Source of the DNA: Comamonadaceae bacterium
Lineage (GTDB): Bacteria; Pseudomonadota; Gammaproteobacteria; Burkholderiales; Burkholderiaceae_C
DNA: 56,935 nt
Assembly: GCA_947478725.1 (NCBI GenBank)
Contig: CANJWZ010000027.1
Coordinates: forward strand, 1-56,935
Reading direction: 5' to 3'
The notes beneath the pieces were generated by a model. It saw only the letters and a program-made list of their open reading frames with translations, was not told the origin of the DNA and made no database searches. Shown piece after piece: positions 11,663 to 21,463 of the stretch (positions within the stretch are counted from its first letter, which is position 1; each line of letters starts with the position of its first letter). A program made the translations under genes and the position numbers.

Positions 11663-14551
11663 TCAAGCTTCAAGCGTCCGGGCAACTTCACGGATCTCAA
11701 AGAACTCCAGCACGTCGCCGACTTCGATGTCGTTGTAGTTCTTGATATTCAAACCGCACTCGAAGCTCTCTTTGACCTCTTTCGCATCGTCTTTGAAGCG
11801 CTTGAGCGAATCGAGCTCACCGGTAAAAATAACGACGTTCTGGCGCAAAAGACGCAGCTTGGCGGTGCGGCGCACCACACCTGCGGTGACCATACAGCCC
11901 GCAATGGAGCCGATTTTGGACACTTTGAAGATGTTGCGGATCTCGGCTGTGCCGATGACTTCTTCTTTTTTGTCAGGCGTCAGCATGCCAGACATGGCGG
12001 CACGCAGTTCGTCCACAGCGTCATAAATGATGTTGTAGTAGCGAATGTCGATGCCGTTGTTTTCTGCCTGCTTGCGCGCCTGCGCGTCAGCGCGGGTGTT
12101 AAAGCCGATCAGCAACGCCTTCGAAGCAATGGCCAGGTTGACGTCGGATTCTGAAATGCCGCCCACGCCGGAGTACACCAGTTGAACCTTGACCTCGTCG
12201 GTGGACAGTTTGAGCAGCGACTGGGCCAGGGCTTCTTGCGAGCCCTGCACGTCTGCCTTGATGATGATGGGCACCATCTTGACGGCACCGGCAGAGATGT
12301 CGGTGAACATGTTCTCCAGCTTGGAGGCTTGCTGTTTGGCCAGCTTGGTGTTGCGGAACTTGCCAGCACGGTAGGTGGAAATCTCGCGCGCACGGCGTTC
12401 GTCCAGCATGACGATGAAGTCGTCGCCCGCTTGCGGCACTTCGGTCAAGCCCTGGATTTCAACCGGAATCGATGGGCCCGCGGTTTTGATGGTGTTGCCG
12501 TTCTCGTCCAGCATGGCGCGAACGCGGCCATAGGTGGAACCTGCCAGCACCACATCGCCGGCCTTGAGCGTACCGGACTGCACCAGCACGGTTGCCACCG
12601 AACCCCGGCCTTTGTCCAGACGCGCTTCAATGACCAGACCTTTGGCCAGTGCGTCAACCGGTGCACGCAACTCCAGTACCTCAGCCTGCAGCAAGACCTG
12701 CTCGAGCAGCGAATCAATGCCTTCGCCAGTGTGAGCGGACACGCCCACGAAAGGCACATCGCCGCCAAACTCTTCAGGGATGACTTCTTCAGTCACCAGC
12801 TCACCCTTGACGCGCTCCAGATTGATACCGGGTTTGTCGATCTTGTTGATGGCCACGACGATGGGCACGCCTGCCGCTTTTGCGTGTTTGATGGCTTCGC
12901 GGGTTTGCGGCATCACACCGTCGTCCGCCGCCACCACCAAAATGACGATGTCGGTTGCCTGCGCACCACGGGCACGCATGGCGGTAAACGCCTCGTGGCC
13001 CGGCGTGTCAAGAAACGACACCATGCCGCGCGGCGTTTCAACGTGGTAAGCGCCGATGTGCTGGGTAATGCCACCAGCCTCGCCAGAGGCGACTTTGGCG
13101 CGTCGAATGTAATCGAGCAGCGAGGTCTTGCCATGGTCAACGTGGCCCATCACCGTCACCACCGGTGCGCGTGGCAGCGCCTCGGCCATCTGGCCTTGCA
13201 CGTCATCGTCAGTGAAGGCTTCCGGGTCGTCCAGCGCCGCCGTCACTGCCGTGTGGCCCATTTCTTCCACCACAATCATCGCGGTATCCTGGTCCAGCGG
13301 CTGGTTGATGGTGACCATCTGGCCGAGTTTCATGAGGTGTTTGATGACCTCATTGGACTTGACACTCATCTTGTGGGCAAGTTCGCCCACCGTGATGGTT
13401 TCTGGCACATGAACTTCCAGCACCTTGAACTCGGTCGGAGCCACAAAGCTGGACTCAGGACGCGCATCGCGGTCGTGACCACGGCGGCTGCCGCCGCGAG
13501 CCCCTGGACGAGAGTTGCTGCGTCCGGGTGCAGGAGGCGCGCCACGGGTCGGCAGCGCTTTCTTTTTGGCAACCTCGTCCTTCCAGGTGGACGACAGGTT
13601 TTCGGATTTGATTTCTTTCTTGCCAGCAGCGCCAGGCGCTGTGGTGCCCGTTTTGGCGGCAACAGAACCGGCTGCCGGTTTGTGCAGCGTGCCTTTGATC
13701 GCGGCTTTCGGGTCCACATGCGGTACCAGAACACGCTTGGGCGCGTTCATCATGGCGCGAATGCTGGCCGCTTCTGCCTCTGCCTTTTTGCGGCGGTCTT
13801 GCAGCTCAATCGACTTGGCGGCATCGGCCTGGAACTCAGCGGTTGCTTTGGCCTTGGCGGCAGCAAGCGCAGCCGCGGCCTGGGCCTGGGCAGCAGTTTG
13901 CTCTTCAGAGAGCTGAGGCGCGGCGGCCTCAGGCGCAGCTGCAGGGGCTGCGTCTTTTTCTTTGGCTTTTTTGCTCGATGCGGGCTTGGCTTTTTCGAAC
14001 ACCTGCGCGGCACGGGCTACCGCTTCTGCAATTTTTTCTGCATCGAGGCGTTCCTGCTCAGCCTGTTTGGCATCCTGCTCTTCGCGCAGGCGACGCTTTT
14101 CAAGCAAATCAGCTTCCTGCCTGCGGAGCAGTTCGGCATGGCGGTTGGCTTCTTCTTCGCGCCGCGCCAGTTCGGCGTCAACCAGCGCAGAGTTTTGCGC
14201 CTCGTTAGCAACCGCAGGCATTTCTTCGGCGGGTGTGTCTGCGCCGTCTTCGCGTTTGATAAAAGTGCGTTTTTTGCGGACTTCAACCTGAATCGTGCGG
14301 GCTTTGCCGGTGGCATCGGCCTGCTTGATTTCGCTGGTTGATTTTTTCACCAGCGTGATTTTTTTGCGCTCGGTCGATACAGTGCCGTGGCTGGCCTGCA
14401 AAAATCCCAGCAGTTTTTGCTTGTCAGATTCAGACAAAGGATCACTGGCGCTGCTTTTGACCACGCCAGCGCTGGCCAGTTGCTCGATCAGCGTGGCAGT
14501 GGATTTATTGAGTTCAGCGGCGAATTGCGCAACGGTAGTGGTACTTGACAT
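11663..14551 (-). CDS. infB: Translation initiation factor IF-2
   Basis: 962-residue GTPase that places fMet-tRNA on the 30S subunit. An IF2_N domain opens the protein ([21 protein letters not shown]), followed by a long Ala/Glu/Lys-rich, low-complexity linker to about residue 360 and a second IF2_N-like module. The G domain begins near residue 465 ([14 protein letters not shown]), with DTPGHEAF and NKIDKPG, then domains II, III and the fMet-tRNA-binding C-terminal domain. The linker explains the larger size than the 890 residues in E. coli. Inner ATG/GTG starts could give shorter IF2 forms. Confidence 0.97.
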   Translation of the reverse strand: MSSTTTVAQFAAELNKSTATLIEQLASAGVVKSSASDPLSESDKQKLLGFLQASHGTVSTERKKITLVKKSTSEIKQADATGKARTIQVEVRKKRTFIKREDGADTPAEEMPAVANEAQNSALVDAELARREEEANRHAELLRRQEADLLEKRRLREEQDAKQAEQERLDAEKIAEAVARAAQVFEKAKPASSKKAKEKDAAPAAAPEAAAPQLSEEQTAAQAQAAAALAAAKAKATAEFQADAAKSIELQDRRKKAEAEAASIRAMMNAPKRVLVPHVDPKAAIKGTLHKPAAGSVAAKTGTTAPGAAGKKEIKSENLSSTWKDEVAKKKALPTRGAPPAPGRSNSRPGARGGSRRGHDRDARPESSFVAPTEFKVLEVHVPETITVGELAHKMSVKSNEVIKHLMKLGQMVTINQPLDQDTAMIVVEEMGHTAVTAALDDPEAFTDDDVQGQMAEALPRAPVVTVMGHVDHGKTSLLDYIRRAKVASGEAGGITQHIGAYHVETPRGMVSFLDTPGHEAFTAMRARGAQATDIVILVVAADDGVMPQTREAIKHAKAAGVPIVVAINKIDKPGINLERVKGELVTEEVIPEEFGGDVPFVGVSAHTGEGIDSLLEQVLLQAEVLELRAPVDALAKGLVIEARLDKGRGSVATVLVQSGTLKAGDVVLAGSTYGRVRAMLDENGNTIKTAGPSIPVEIQGLTEVPQAGDDFIVMLDERRAREISTYRAGKFRNTKLAKQQASKLENMFTDISAGAVKMVPIIIKADVQGSQEALAQSLLKLSTDEVKVQLVYSGVGGISESDVNLAIASKALLIGFNTRADAQARKQAENNGIDIRYYNIIYDAVDELRAAMSGMLTPDKKEEVIGTAEIRNIFKVSKIGSIAGCMVTAGVVRRTAKLRLLRQNVVIFTGELDSLKRFKDDAKEVKESFECGLNIKNYNDIEVGDVLEFFEIREVARTLEA

Positions 14552-14578
14552 ATGTGTTTTTCCTTGAGGCCTCCATGA

Positions 14579-16102
14579 TCATTGCTCTTGCGCGACGGGT
14601 GGCTTGTCTGCCTCGGCCACTTCGGCATCGAGGAACCAGTGCGCACGCGCAGTCATGATCAATGCGGTCGCTTCCTCCGGCGACTGCCCGGTAATATCGG
14701 TCAATTCATCTGTGGCCAGATCGGCCAGGTCATCACGGGTATGAACGCCTGCTGCATTGAGCTTGCCGATCAGCTCAGCGGTGATGCCATCAACATCGCG
14801 CAGGTTCTGGGACACGCCATCGACGTTTTCTTCCTTGGCAATTTCCATCGTCAGCAAGGCATCTTTGGCGCGGGTACGCAGTTCATTGACGGTGTCTTCG
14901 TCGAACGATTCGATCTCCAGCATTTCCTGCAGCGGCACATAGGCCACTTCTTCCAGGCTGGTGAAGCCTTCGGCGATCAGGATGTCGGCAATTTCTTCGT
15001 CCACGTCCAGCTTGTCCATGAACAGCTTGCGGCTGGTGTCGGTCTCGGAGGCCTGTTTGACGGCCGATTCGTCGGCCGTCATGATGTTGATTTTCCAGCC
15101 GGTGAGTTCAGCCGCCAGACGCACGTTTTGACCACCACGGCCAATCGAAATCGCCAGGTTTTCTTCGTCAACGACCACATCCATGGCGTGACGCTCTTCG
15201 TCCACCACGATGGACGACACGTTGGCCGGTGCCAGTGCGCCAATCACAAACTGGGCCGGGTCTTCAGACCACAGCACGATGTCAACACGCTCGCCGGCCA
15301 GCTCGTTGGTCACGCCATTGACGCGGGTACCGCGCACACCCACGCACGTGCCGATCGGGTCAACACGCTTGTCATGCGACAACACGGCAATCTTGGCGCG
15401 TGAGCCGGGGTCGCGGGCGCAGGACTTGATCTCCAGCAGGCCTTGTTCGATTTCAGGCACTTCCGATCGGAACAGCTCAATCATGTATTCAGGCGCCGAA
15501 CGCGACAAAATGATAGGCGCACCACGCAGCGTGTTGTCGACTTCCATGATCATGGCGCGCACGCGGTCGCCCGAGCGCAGGTTTTCTTTTGGAATCATGT
15601 CGCTGCGGCGCAGGCGGCCTTCAACACGGCCAGACTCGACAATGACATCGCCCTTGTCCATGCGCTTGACCGTGCCCACAAAAATCTTCTCGCCACGGCT
15701 CATGAAATCGTTCAGCAGCATTTCACGTTCGGCATCGCGGATTTTTTGCAGAATCACCTGCTTGGCAGCCATGGCGCCAATCCGGCCAATCGGCATGCTT
15801 TCAATCGGCTTTTCGATGAAATCGCCCTCTTCAATGTCAGCGATTTCATCGCGCGCATCGGTCAGCAACTCTTCAGCTTCCGGATTTTGCAGGCCTGCCT
15901 CGTCGGGCACCACCAGCCAGCGGCGAAAGCTTTCGTAGTTACCGCTGTCGCGGTCAACCGCCACGCGAATATCGACTTCGCCCGGGTAAATCTTTTTAGT
16001 CGCTTGCGCCAAGGCCAACTCAACAGCACCGAAAACAACGTCACGCTCGACATTTTTTTCGCGCGAGATGGCATCCACCAACATCAACATTTCGCGGTTC
16101 AT
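14579..16102 (-). CDS. nusA: Transcription termination/antitermination factor NusA
   Basis: 507-residue RNA polymerase-binding factor. It begins [23 protein letters not shown] (N-terminal domain), then S1 (GDFIEKPIE... region), KH1/KH2 with [16 protein letters not shown] and [13 protein letters not shown], and two C-terminal acidic repeats with helix-hairpin-helix character ([37 protein letters not shown]). Length is near the 495 of E. coli. It overlaps rimP by 4 bases and precedes infB. Confidence 0.96.
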   Translation of the reverse strand: MNREMLMLVDAISREKNVERDVVFGAVELALAQATKKIYPGEVDIRVAVDRDSGNYESFRRWLVVPDEAGLQNPEAEELLTDARDEIADIEEGDFIEKPIESMPIGRIGAMAAKQVILQKIRDAEREMLLNDFMSRGEKIFVGTVKRMDKGDVIVESGRVEGRLRRSDMIPKENLRSGDRVRAMIMEVDNTLRGAPIILSRSAPEYMIELFRSEVPEIEQGLLEIKSCARDPGSRAKIAVLSHDKRVDPIGTCVGVRGTRVNGVTNELAGERVDIVLWSEDPAQFVIGALAPANVSSIVVDEERHAMDVVVDEENLAISIGRGGQNVRLAAELTGWKINIMTADESAVKQASETDTSRKLFMDKLDVDEEIADILIAEGFTSLEEVAYVPLQEMLEIESFDEDTVNELRTRAKDALLTMEIAKEENVDGVSQNLRDVDGITAELIGKLNAAGVHTRDDLADLATDELTDITGQSPEEATALIMTARAHWFLDAEVAEADKPPVAQEQ

Positions 16103-16737
16103 TTCACAGGCCTTTCAATCTCAGGGTTAGACGTCATCATCGGTTTAATCGGTAGATCCGCCGCAGTTGGCTGCAGCGTTTTGGGTTTACGCCCCTTGAA
16201 GTCCACCACAGGGGCAAGCCGCGCCGTGGCAATTTCATCGAGGGTGAAACCCAGCGCCTGCAAGGGTGCGGGAATTCTTTTTTTACTGACCTTTTGGCCT
16301 GGCTTGACCTCGGGCTCATCGCTCCAGACCACTTGCCAGCCAGCGGGTTCCGCTTTTTCAAGCGTGCCGCGAAATTTTTTCTGGTTGGCCGACACGCTTG
16401 ACCCCGCCGCCGCCGTACCCACAGGCGCTTTCAGGGTAAGGTCAATCAATTCGCCCACAAAACGCTCGAAATCTTTTTCTGTTTTCAAGGGCCTGTCAAT
16501 ACCCGGCGAGCTGACCTCAAGCCGGGAATAGGCAGCGCCCTCAACTTCCAGCACAAACACCAGCTGCCGGGTGACTTTTTCGCAGTCTTCGGCATTGATG
16601 AACAGCTCAGTGCCCGCCACGTACGGGAAATCAATCGTCACCCGCAGCAGACCACCTTTGGTGCGCTCCACATCCACCAGGTCGTAGCCGAGCCCGGTGA
16701 CGGTCTGCGCGATGGTGTCGGTGGTGCTGGCTGCCAT
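16099..16737 (-). CDS. rimP: Ribosome maturation factor RimP
   Basis: 212-residue DUF150 protein needed for 30S maturation; [18 protein letters not shown] and [24 protein letters not shown] are the family signatures. It is longer than E. coli RimP (about 150) because of a basic insertion ([11 protein letters not shown].. [14 protein letters not shown]) and a C-terminal tail. First gene of the translation operon, with its own promoter and a terminator-like leader just upstream. Confidence 0.94.
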   Translation of the reverse strand: MAASTTDTIAQTVTGLGYDLVDVERTKGGLLRVTIDFPYVAGTELFINAEDCEKVTRQLVFVLEVEGAAYSRLEVSSPGIDRPLKTEKDFERFVGELIDLTLKAPVGTAAAGSSVSANQKKFRGTLEKAEPAGWQVVWSDEPEVKPGQKVSKKRIPAPLQALGFTLDEIATARLAPVVDFKGRKPKTLQPTAADLPIKPMMTSNPEIERPVK

Positions 16738-16789
16738 TGAGTTGCTAAAAACCTGTCCAAATCATCTTGTGATGCAAAAACAAACGCCC

Positions 16790-16821
16790 AAAAAAAATGG
16801 GCGGTGTGAACCCGCCCATTT
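16790..16821 (-). terminator. Terminator-like hairpin in the rimP leader (attenuator candidate)
   Basis: On the minus strand a GC-rich 10-bp stem (AAATGGGCGG with CCGCCCATTT, 16812-16821 and 16795-16804, 7-base loop) is followed by a run of eight T (16790-16797). It lies between the promoter at 16837-16866 and the rimP start, so it is in the operon leader. Directly after the T-run GGGCG can instead pair with the CGCCC of the stem. A rimP-leader RNA with a terminator is known in proteobacteria; this may be its relative, but the hairpin could also simply end transcription from the upstream molybdenum hydroxylase gene. Confidence 0.65.
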
Positions 16822-16836
16822 GGTCGTGAAAGTCGG

Positions 16837-16866
16837 ATTATAGCGTGTAAACCCCGATCAGAACAA
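16837..16866 (-). promoter_or_regulatory. Promoter of the rimP-nusA-infB-rbfA-truB-typA operon
   Basis: Minus-strand TTGTTC (16861-16866), 18-base spacer, and perfect TATAAT (16837-16842). Transcription would start near 16830, giving a leader of roughly 90 bases that contains the terminator-like hairpin. Confidence 0.7.
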
Positions 16867-16880
16867 GCCCCGTAAGCCTG

Positions 16881-19082
16881 TTAGGCCACAGTTTCAGGGA
16901 ACGGCAAGCTGCGCAGGCGTTTGCCGGTCAGCTTGGCGATGGCATTGGCCACCGCTGGCGCCACTGGCGGCAGGCCGACTTCACCAATACCACCCGGTTC
17001 GTTGTCGGTTGGCATGACTTTGACGGTCACCACGGGCGTCTGGGCGGCGCGCAGCAAAGTGTAAGCACCCAGGTTTTTCTGCTGGGGCTCACCGGCTTTG
17101 TAGGTGAGTTTTTCACCAAACGCAGCCGACAAGCCAAAGATGGCGCTGCCTTCAATTTGCGTTTGAATGATGCGCGGCGTGAGCGGATGCCCACAATCCA
17201 CCGCTGCCCAAATGTTGTGCACCACCGGCTTGCCCTGCCTCATGGATACCTCGACGATCATGGCGATAAAGGTGTTCCATGTGTCAGAAAAAGCCAGGCC
17301 CAATGCCCGTCCGCCGGTGCGTGCACGGGTCCAGTCGGCCATTTTTGCGGCTTCTCGCAAAACCGCCTGCGCGCGCGGCGATTTTTGCGTCAAATCCATG
17401 CGCATTTTGAGCGGGTCCTGCTGGGTCGCCACGGCAATCTCGTCGATCATGGTCTCTATCGAGAACTTGAGGTAGCCGGGGCCGACGCCGCGCCAGAAAC
17501 TGCAGGCCACACCGCGCTCTTCCAGGCACTGCTGCACCAAGTGGCCAGGAATGTCGTACACCCCTTCCGAGCCCTCCATCACCGGCGAGTCCTTGTTGCC
17601 GCCGGCCTTGAAAGCGCCCGGCAACACCCGCGCATAAATGCCTTCGGAGATGACACGGTGCTGCATGCCCACCAGTTTGCCGTTGGCATCCACCGCCGCA
17701 ATCAGGTGCTGCGCTGTCAGGGGGCGCGGTTTGGCGCGCAGCATGTCGTCTTCGCGAGTCCAGATCAATTGCACGGGCACGCCCGGTACCGCCTTGGCAA
17801 TCAGGGCCGCCTCGACCGCATATTCAGCCTCTACCCGGCGGCCGTAGCCACCGCCCAGCAAGGTGATGTTGACCTTGATGTTTTCGGGCTTGAAGCCACC
17901 CGCAGCAGCAACGCCGCCCACCACAAAGCCCACGGTTTGCGACGGCACCCACAGCTCGATCATGTCGCCATCGACCTTGGCGGTGCAGTTCATCGGCTCC
18001 ATGGTGAAGTGATAAGCGTGCTCGCTGGTGTAAGACGCCTTGAAAGTGCGGGTACCAGCGGCCAGCTCTTTGGCGGCATCGCCGTGGCTGTGAAAGGTTA
18101 CCCCCGCATCGGCCAGGTTTTCAGCGCGTGTGGTGAATTCCTTGATCGCCACATCGGAGTCATAAAAACGCGCTTTGGACGTTTTGGTCCATTCGACGTT
18201 CAGCAGGTCACGCGCCTTTTTGGCGGTAAAAAACGAGTCGGCAACCACTGCCACCCCGCCCGCCAAAGGCACGATGGCCTTGACGCCTGGCACCGCTTTG
18301 GCTGCCGCATCGTCGATTTTTTCGGGCTTTTCGCCCTGTACCGGCGGGGCCAGCACGGCGGCATAGTGCAGGCCGGGCAGACGCGTGTCGATGCCGTATT
18401 TGGCCGTGCCGTTGGTTTTGCTGGCCGAGTCAACGCGCGGAACATCGTGGGCCACCAGCTTGAAGGCCGACAAGGGCTTGAGCATGGACTTGTCAACCTT
18501 GGGCAGCTCCGTCGGCGCTTGGGCCACTTTGGCCACGTCTCCGTAGCTCATGCGGCGCTTGCTGGCGCGATGGATCAACATGCTTTTTTCAGCCGTGATC
18601 TGGTCGGCCGGCACGCCCCAGATCTTGGCAGCGCCGTCAATCATCACCAGCTTGGCCTGCAGGCCAGCCAGCCGCAGCGGCTGGTAGTAGCCCTGCACGG
18701 TGCGTGATGCGCCGGTCAGCATGCCGCCGCCAAATTTGGGGTTGCCAAAACGTTTGGCATCTGACGGTGCCTGCACAACTTTGACTTTGGCCCAGTCAAG
18801 TTCCATGTTTTCGGCAATCACCACCGGCAGCGCCGTCATGGTGCCCTGCCCCATTTCAGCGCCTGCCGAGTAGATGGTGGCCGTGTTGTCAGGCGCAATG
18901 CTGACCCACACCACAGGAGAAAAAGACGTGTTTTGCGCATGGGCCGTGAGCGGCGCCAGTGATGACACAGCACCAAAGCTGATGCCCAGAGCGCCGGCGC
19001 CGGAGCCTACAACGAAGCTGCGGCGGGAGATAGGAAGCGAAGTAGGAAGGGAAGCAGAAAGAGAAGTGTTGTTGGTCGTCAT
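16881..19082 (-). CDS. Molybdenum hydroxylase large subunit (isoquinoline 1-oxidoreductase beta / xanthine dehydrogenase family)
   Basis: About 733 residues of the IorB-like aldehyde oxidase/xanthine dehydrogenase family, binding molybdopterin and oxidising an aldehyde or N-heterocycle. A twin-arginine signal (ISRRSFVVGSGAGALGIS, RR at about 20-21) ending LTAHA-Q predicts folded export to the periplasm. GGYGRRVEAEYAVEA and the GEVGLPPVAPAVANA end are family motifs. Start at 19082 is preferred for an AAAGG site and a normal Tat peptide; ATG at 19100 overlaps the small-subunit stop and is an alternative. No cytochrome subunit or Moco chaperone gene is seen next to it. Confidence 0.88.
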   Translation of the reverse strand: MTTNNTSLSASLPTSLPISRRSFVVGSGAGALGISFGAVSSLAPLTAHAQNTSFSPVVWVSIAPDNTATIYSAGAEMGQGTMTALPVVIAENMELDWAKVKVVQAPSDAKRFGNPKFGGGMLTGASRTVQGYYQPLRLAGLQAKLVMIDGAAKIWGVPADQITAEKSMLIHRASKRRMSYGDVAKVAQAPTELPKVDKSMLKPLSAFKLVAHDVPRVDSASKTNGTAKYGIDTRLPGLHYAAVLAPPVQGEKPEKIDDAAAKAVPGVKAIVPLAGGVAVVADSFFTAKKARDLLNVEWTKTSKARFYDSDVAIKEFTTRAENLADAGVTFHSHGDAAKELAAGTRTFKASYTSEHAYHFTMEPMNCTAKVDGDMIELWVPSQTVGFVVGGVAAAGGFKPENIKVNITLLGGGYGRRVEAEYAVEAALIAKAVPGVPVQLIWTREDDMLRAKPRPLTAQHLIAAVDANGKLVGMQHRVISEGIYARVLPGAFKAGGNKDSPVMEGSEGVYDIPGHLVQQCLEERGVACSFWRGVGPGYLKFSIETMIDEIAVATQQDPLKMRMDLTQKSPRAQAVLREAAKMADWTRARTGGRALGLAFSDTWNTFIAMIVEVSMRQGKPVVHNIWAAVDCGHPLTPRIIQTQIEGSAIFGLSAAFGEKLTYKAGEPQQKNLGAYTLLRAAQTPVVTVKVMPTDNEPGGIGEVGLPPVAPAVANAIAKLTGKRLRSLPFPETVA

Positions 19083-19096
19083 GATGTGTATGCCTT

Positions 19097-19558
19097 TCAT
19101 GCCAGGGTTTTTTGGGCGCGCACCACAGCGGCGGCAATCTGGTTGTAGGTGCCGCAGCGGCAGACGTTACCGCTCATGCGCTCGAGCGCCTGCTCGCGGC
19201 TCAGGGGGGCTTTGGCCTGCTTCAAGACACCGGCGGCAGCCATGATCTGGCCTGACTGGCAATAACCGCATTGCGGCGCTTGCTCAACCACCCAGGCAGC
19301 TTGCAGCGCCTTGCCTTCCTTGGTGGCATTGATCGCTTCAATGGTGGTGACTTTCGCTCCGGCAGCAGCCGATATGGCCAGCACGCAAGAGCGTGTCGGC
19401 GCGCCGTTCAGGTGCACGGTGCAGGAACCGCACTGGGCAATGCCGCAACCAAATTTGGTGCCAGTCAGATTGAAGTCCTCACGCAACACCCAGAGCAGGG
19501 GTTTGTCGGCGGGCGCGTTGGTGGTCACGGCCTTGCCGTTGAGAGTGAAAGAAATCAT
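19097..19558 (-). CDS. (2Fe-2S)-binding small subunit of the molybdenum hydroxylase (IorA-like)
   Basis: 153 residues with the plant-type 2Fe-2S motif GCGIAQCGSC plus a later Cys, and the second cluster motifs CGYCQSGQ and CRCGTY. It transfers electrons from the Mo cofactor to an acceptor and forms a heterodimer with the large subunit encoded next. The start MISFTLNGKAV at 19558 is chosen for its strong AGGAGA ribosome site; a longer frame exists upstream. No signal peptide: it would be carried out by the Tat signal of the partner. Confidence 0.9.
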   Translation of the reverse strand: MISFTLNGKAVTTNAPADKPLLWVLREDFNLTGTKFGCGIAQCGSCTVHLNGAPTRSCVLAISAAAGAKVTTIEAINATKEGKALQAAWVVEQAPQCGYCQSGQIMAAAGVLKQAKAPLSREQALERMSGNVCRCGTYNQIAAAVVRAQKTLA

Positions 19559-19772
19559 GGTGGTCTCCTGAAAATTGACGAATGTCGATGTTGCCGAGCG
19601 CATGCTACGTGAAACTCGGCACCCGGAAAAGGTGACTTACCCATACACGACTGAAATACAGGGGGGTTATAACGACTAACTGCTATGACAGTTTTGGCAT
19701 AACGCAGGGCAAGGCTGTGACAGCTGACGGCCAGAATGACCAGCCTTACTGCGCTTGCAGACATCAACAAAT

Positions 19773-19831
19773 GGTGAGAAAAGCCCGCAGGCCAATAGAT
19801 ACAATGGCTAGATGCTCCTGCTTTTATAGCG
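19773..19831 (-). repeat. Family-2 repeat downstream of yejF
   Basis: Minus strand reads GCTATAAAAGCAGGAGCATC, then TAGCCATTGTATCTATTGGC and GGGCTTTTCTC, closely matching the copy at 34483. It begins 4 bases after the yejF stop and has the orientation of yejF. The rest of 19559-19834 has no gene; it holds the ribosome site of the small hydroxylase subunit and presumably its promoter. Confidence 0.65.
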
Positions 19832-19834
19832 CCT

Positions 19835-21463
19835 TCAAAACTGGGCGGAAACCAGCTTGCGCGTGTACGGGTGCTCGGGTGAATCGAGGATCTGCGCCAG
19901 TGTCCCGGCTTCAAGCACGGCCCCGTCTTTGAGCACCATCACCTGATGCGCCATGGCGCGAATCACATCCACATCGTGGGTGATCAGCAAATAACTCAAA
20001 CCGCGTTCACGTTGCAGGCGCTGCAGCAGCTGCAAAATCTGCTTTTGAATCGTCACGTCAAGCGCGCTGGTCGGCTCGTCAAGGACCAGCAACTGCGGCT
20101 CGACCATCAGCGCCCGGGCAATCGCGATCCGCTGGCGCTGACCGCCTGAAAACTCATGCGGGTAGCGCTGCAGCAGGCCGGGAAACTGCGCCTCGGCCAT
20201 ACCGACCTCCAGCAGCGCCTGCAACACGCGCTGCTGCATTTCTGGGGCTTTGACGTCGGGCCGATGCACGGCCAGGCCCTCGCCCACAATGCTTTCAAGG
20301 GTCATGCGCGGTGACAGCGACGAAAAAGGGTCCTGAAACACGACCTGCACCGCTTTGCGAATCGCTTTGTTGTTGGCCGCATCGCGGCTCCAGGCCATGC
20401 CCGCCATGCTCAGATCGCCCTGGGACGGGTGCAGGCCCAGCGCGGCAAGGGCCAGGCTGGACTTGCCAGAGCCCGACTCTCCAATCACCCCCAGCGTTTG
20501 CCCCGCCGGAATGTCAAAACTTGCGCCCTGCACCGCTACAAATTCACCGGTTTTGAACCAGCCTTTGAAGCCCGGTACGCTGACCGGATAGCTGACGCGC
20601 AGGTTGTTAGCGCGCATCACGGCTAGCGGGGCGGCATCAAGACTGCCCTCTGTCGGCTTTTCCGGCAGCTTTTCCTGCACATCGCGCGTCGGCTTGCTGT
20701 CCAACAATTTGCGGGTGTAGGCGTGCTGCGGGTTGGCAAACACCGCACTGACCGCGCCCTGCTCGACCACAACACCGTTTTCCATCACGGCAATGCGGTC
20801 TGCAAAGCGGCGCACCAGGTTCAGGTCGTGCGTGATCATCAGCACCGCCATGCCGTTTTTGCGTTGCAGCTCGCCCAGCAAATCCAGAATTTGGGTGCGC
20901 ACCGTCACATCCAGTGCGGTGGTTGGCTCGTCAGCCAGCAGCAACTTGGGGTGGCATGCCAGCGCCATCGCAATCATGGCGCGCTGGCGCTGCCCGCCTG
21001 ACAGCTGGTGCGGAAAGGATTGGGCCCGCCGCTGCGGCTCGGCAATGCCGGTATCTGCTAATAATTTGATAGCAGCCAGCCCACGTTCTGAAGGGGCTAA
21101 GCCCTGTTTTAAAGCCAAGATTTCTTCAATCTGGTTGCCAATCGTGAACAGCGGGTTCAACGCCGTCATCGGCTCCTGAAAAATCATGGCAATGTCTTGG
21201 CCGCGTATGCCGCGCAGCAGCCGCTCGGGCATGCCCAGAAGCTCAACCTCGCCTTTGGGAGACTGAAATACCGCTGTGCCGCTGACTTGGGCGTTTTGCA
21301 CCAGGCGCAGCAGGCTGAGCGCGGTGATGGTTTTGCCAGAGCCTGACTCGCCGACCAGTGCCAGCTTTTCGCCAGGCGCAATCGTCAAGTCGATGCCGTG
21401 AACCACCTCTTTGCCCGCGAAGGAAATGCGCAGGTCTTTGACATTCAGGAGGGGTTGAATCAC
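19835..21463 (-). CDS. yejF: Peptide ABC transporter, fused double ATP-binding protein YejF
   Basis: 542 residues with two ABC ATPase domains in tandem: Walker A GESGSGKT (about 37-44) and GESGSGKSS (about 325-333), signatures LSGGQRQR and FSGGQRQR, Walker B LLLADEPTTALD and LLVLDEPTSALD. Such duplicated ATPases are typical of YejF, which powers uptake of oligopeptides and microcin C in E. coli. It overlaps yejE by 4 bases. The stretch LALKQGLAPSERGLAAIKLL coincides with a family-2 repeat yet keeps normal family length. Confidence 0.93.
   Translation of the reverse strand: MIQPLLNVKDLRISFAGKEVVHGIDLTIAPGEKLALVGESGSGKTITALSLLRLVQNAQVSGTAVFQSPKGEVELLGMPERLLRGIRGQDIAMIFQEPMTALNPLFTIGNQIEEILALKQGLAPSERGLAAIKLLADTGIAEPQRRAQSFPHQLSGGQRQRAMIAMALACHPKLLLADEPTTALDVTVRTQILDLLGELQRKNGMAVLMITHDLNLVRRFADRIAVMENGVVVEQGAVSAVFANPQHAYTRKLLDSKPTRDVQEKLPEKPTEGSLDAAPLAVMRANNLRVSYPVSVPGFKGWFKTGEFVAVQGASFDIPAGQTLGVIGESGSGKSSLALAALGLHPSQGDLSMAGMAWSRDAANNKAIRKAVQVVFQDPFSSLSPRMTLESIVGEGLAVHRPDVKAPEMQQRVLQALLEVGMAEAQFPGLLQRYPHEFSGGQRQRIAIARALMVEPQLLVLDEPTSALDVTIQKQILQLLQRLQRERGLSYLLITHDVDVIRAMAHQVMVLKDGAVLEAGTLAQILDSPEHPYTRKLVSAQF
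21055..21119 (+). repeat. Family-2 repeat inside yejF (antisense, in frame)
   Basis: Plus strand: TGATAGCAGCCAGCCCACGT, TCTGAAGGGGCTAAGCCC, TGTTTTAAAG. It aligns with the intergenic copies along its length and carries rare TTA/ATC codons on the gene strand. No stop is introduced. Confidence 0.45.

Noticed and set aside
12182..14341. A 719-codon open frame on the plus strand
   Set aside because: It is antisense to infB; its composition mirrors IF2 codons and it has no recognisable domain. The strong third-base bias of the real gene explains it.
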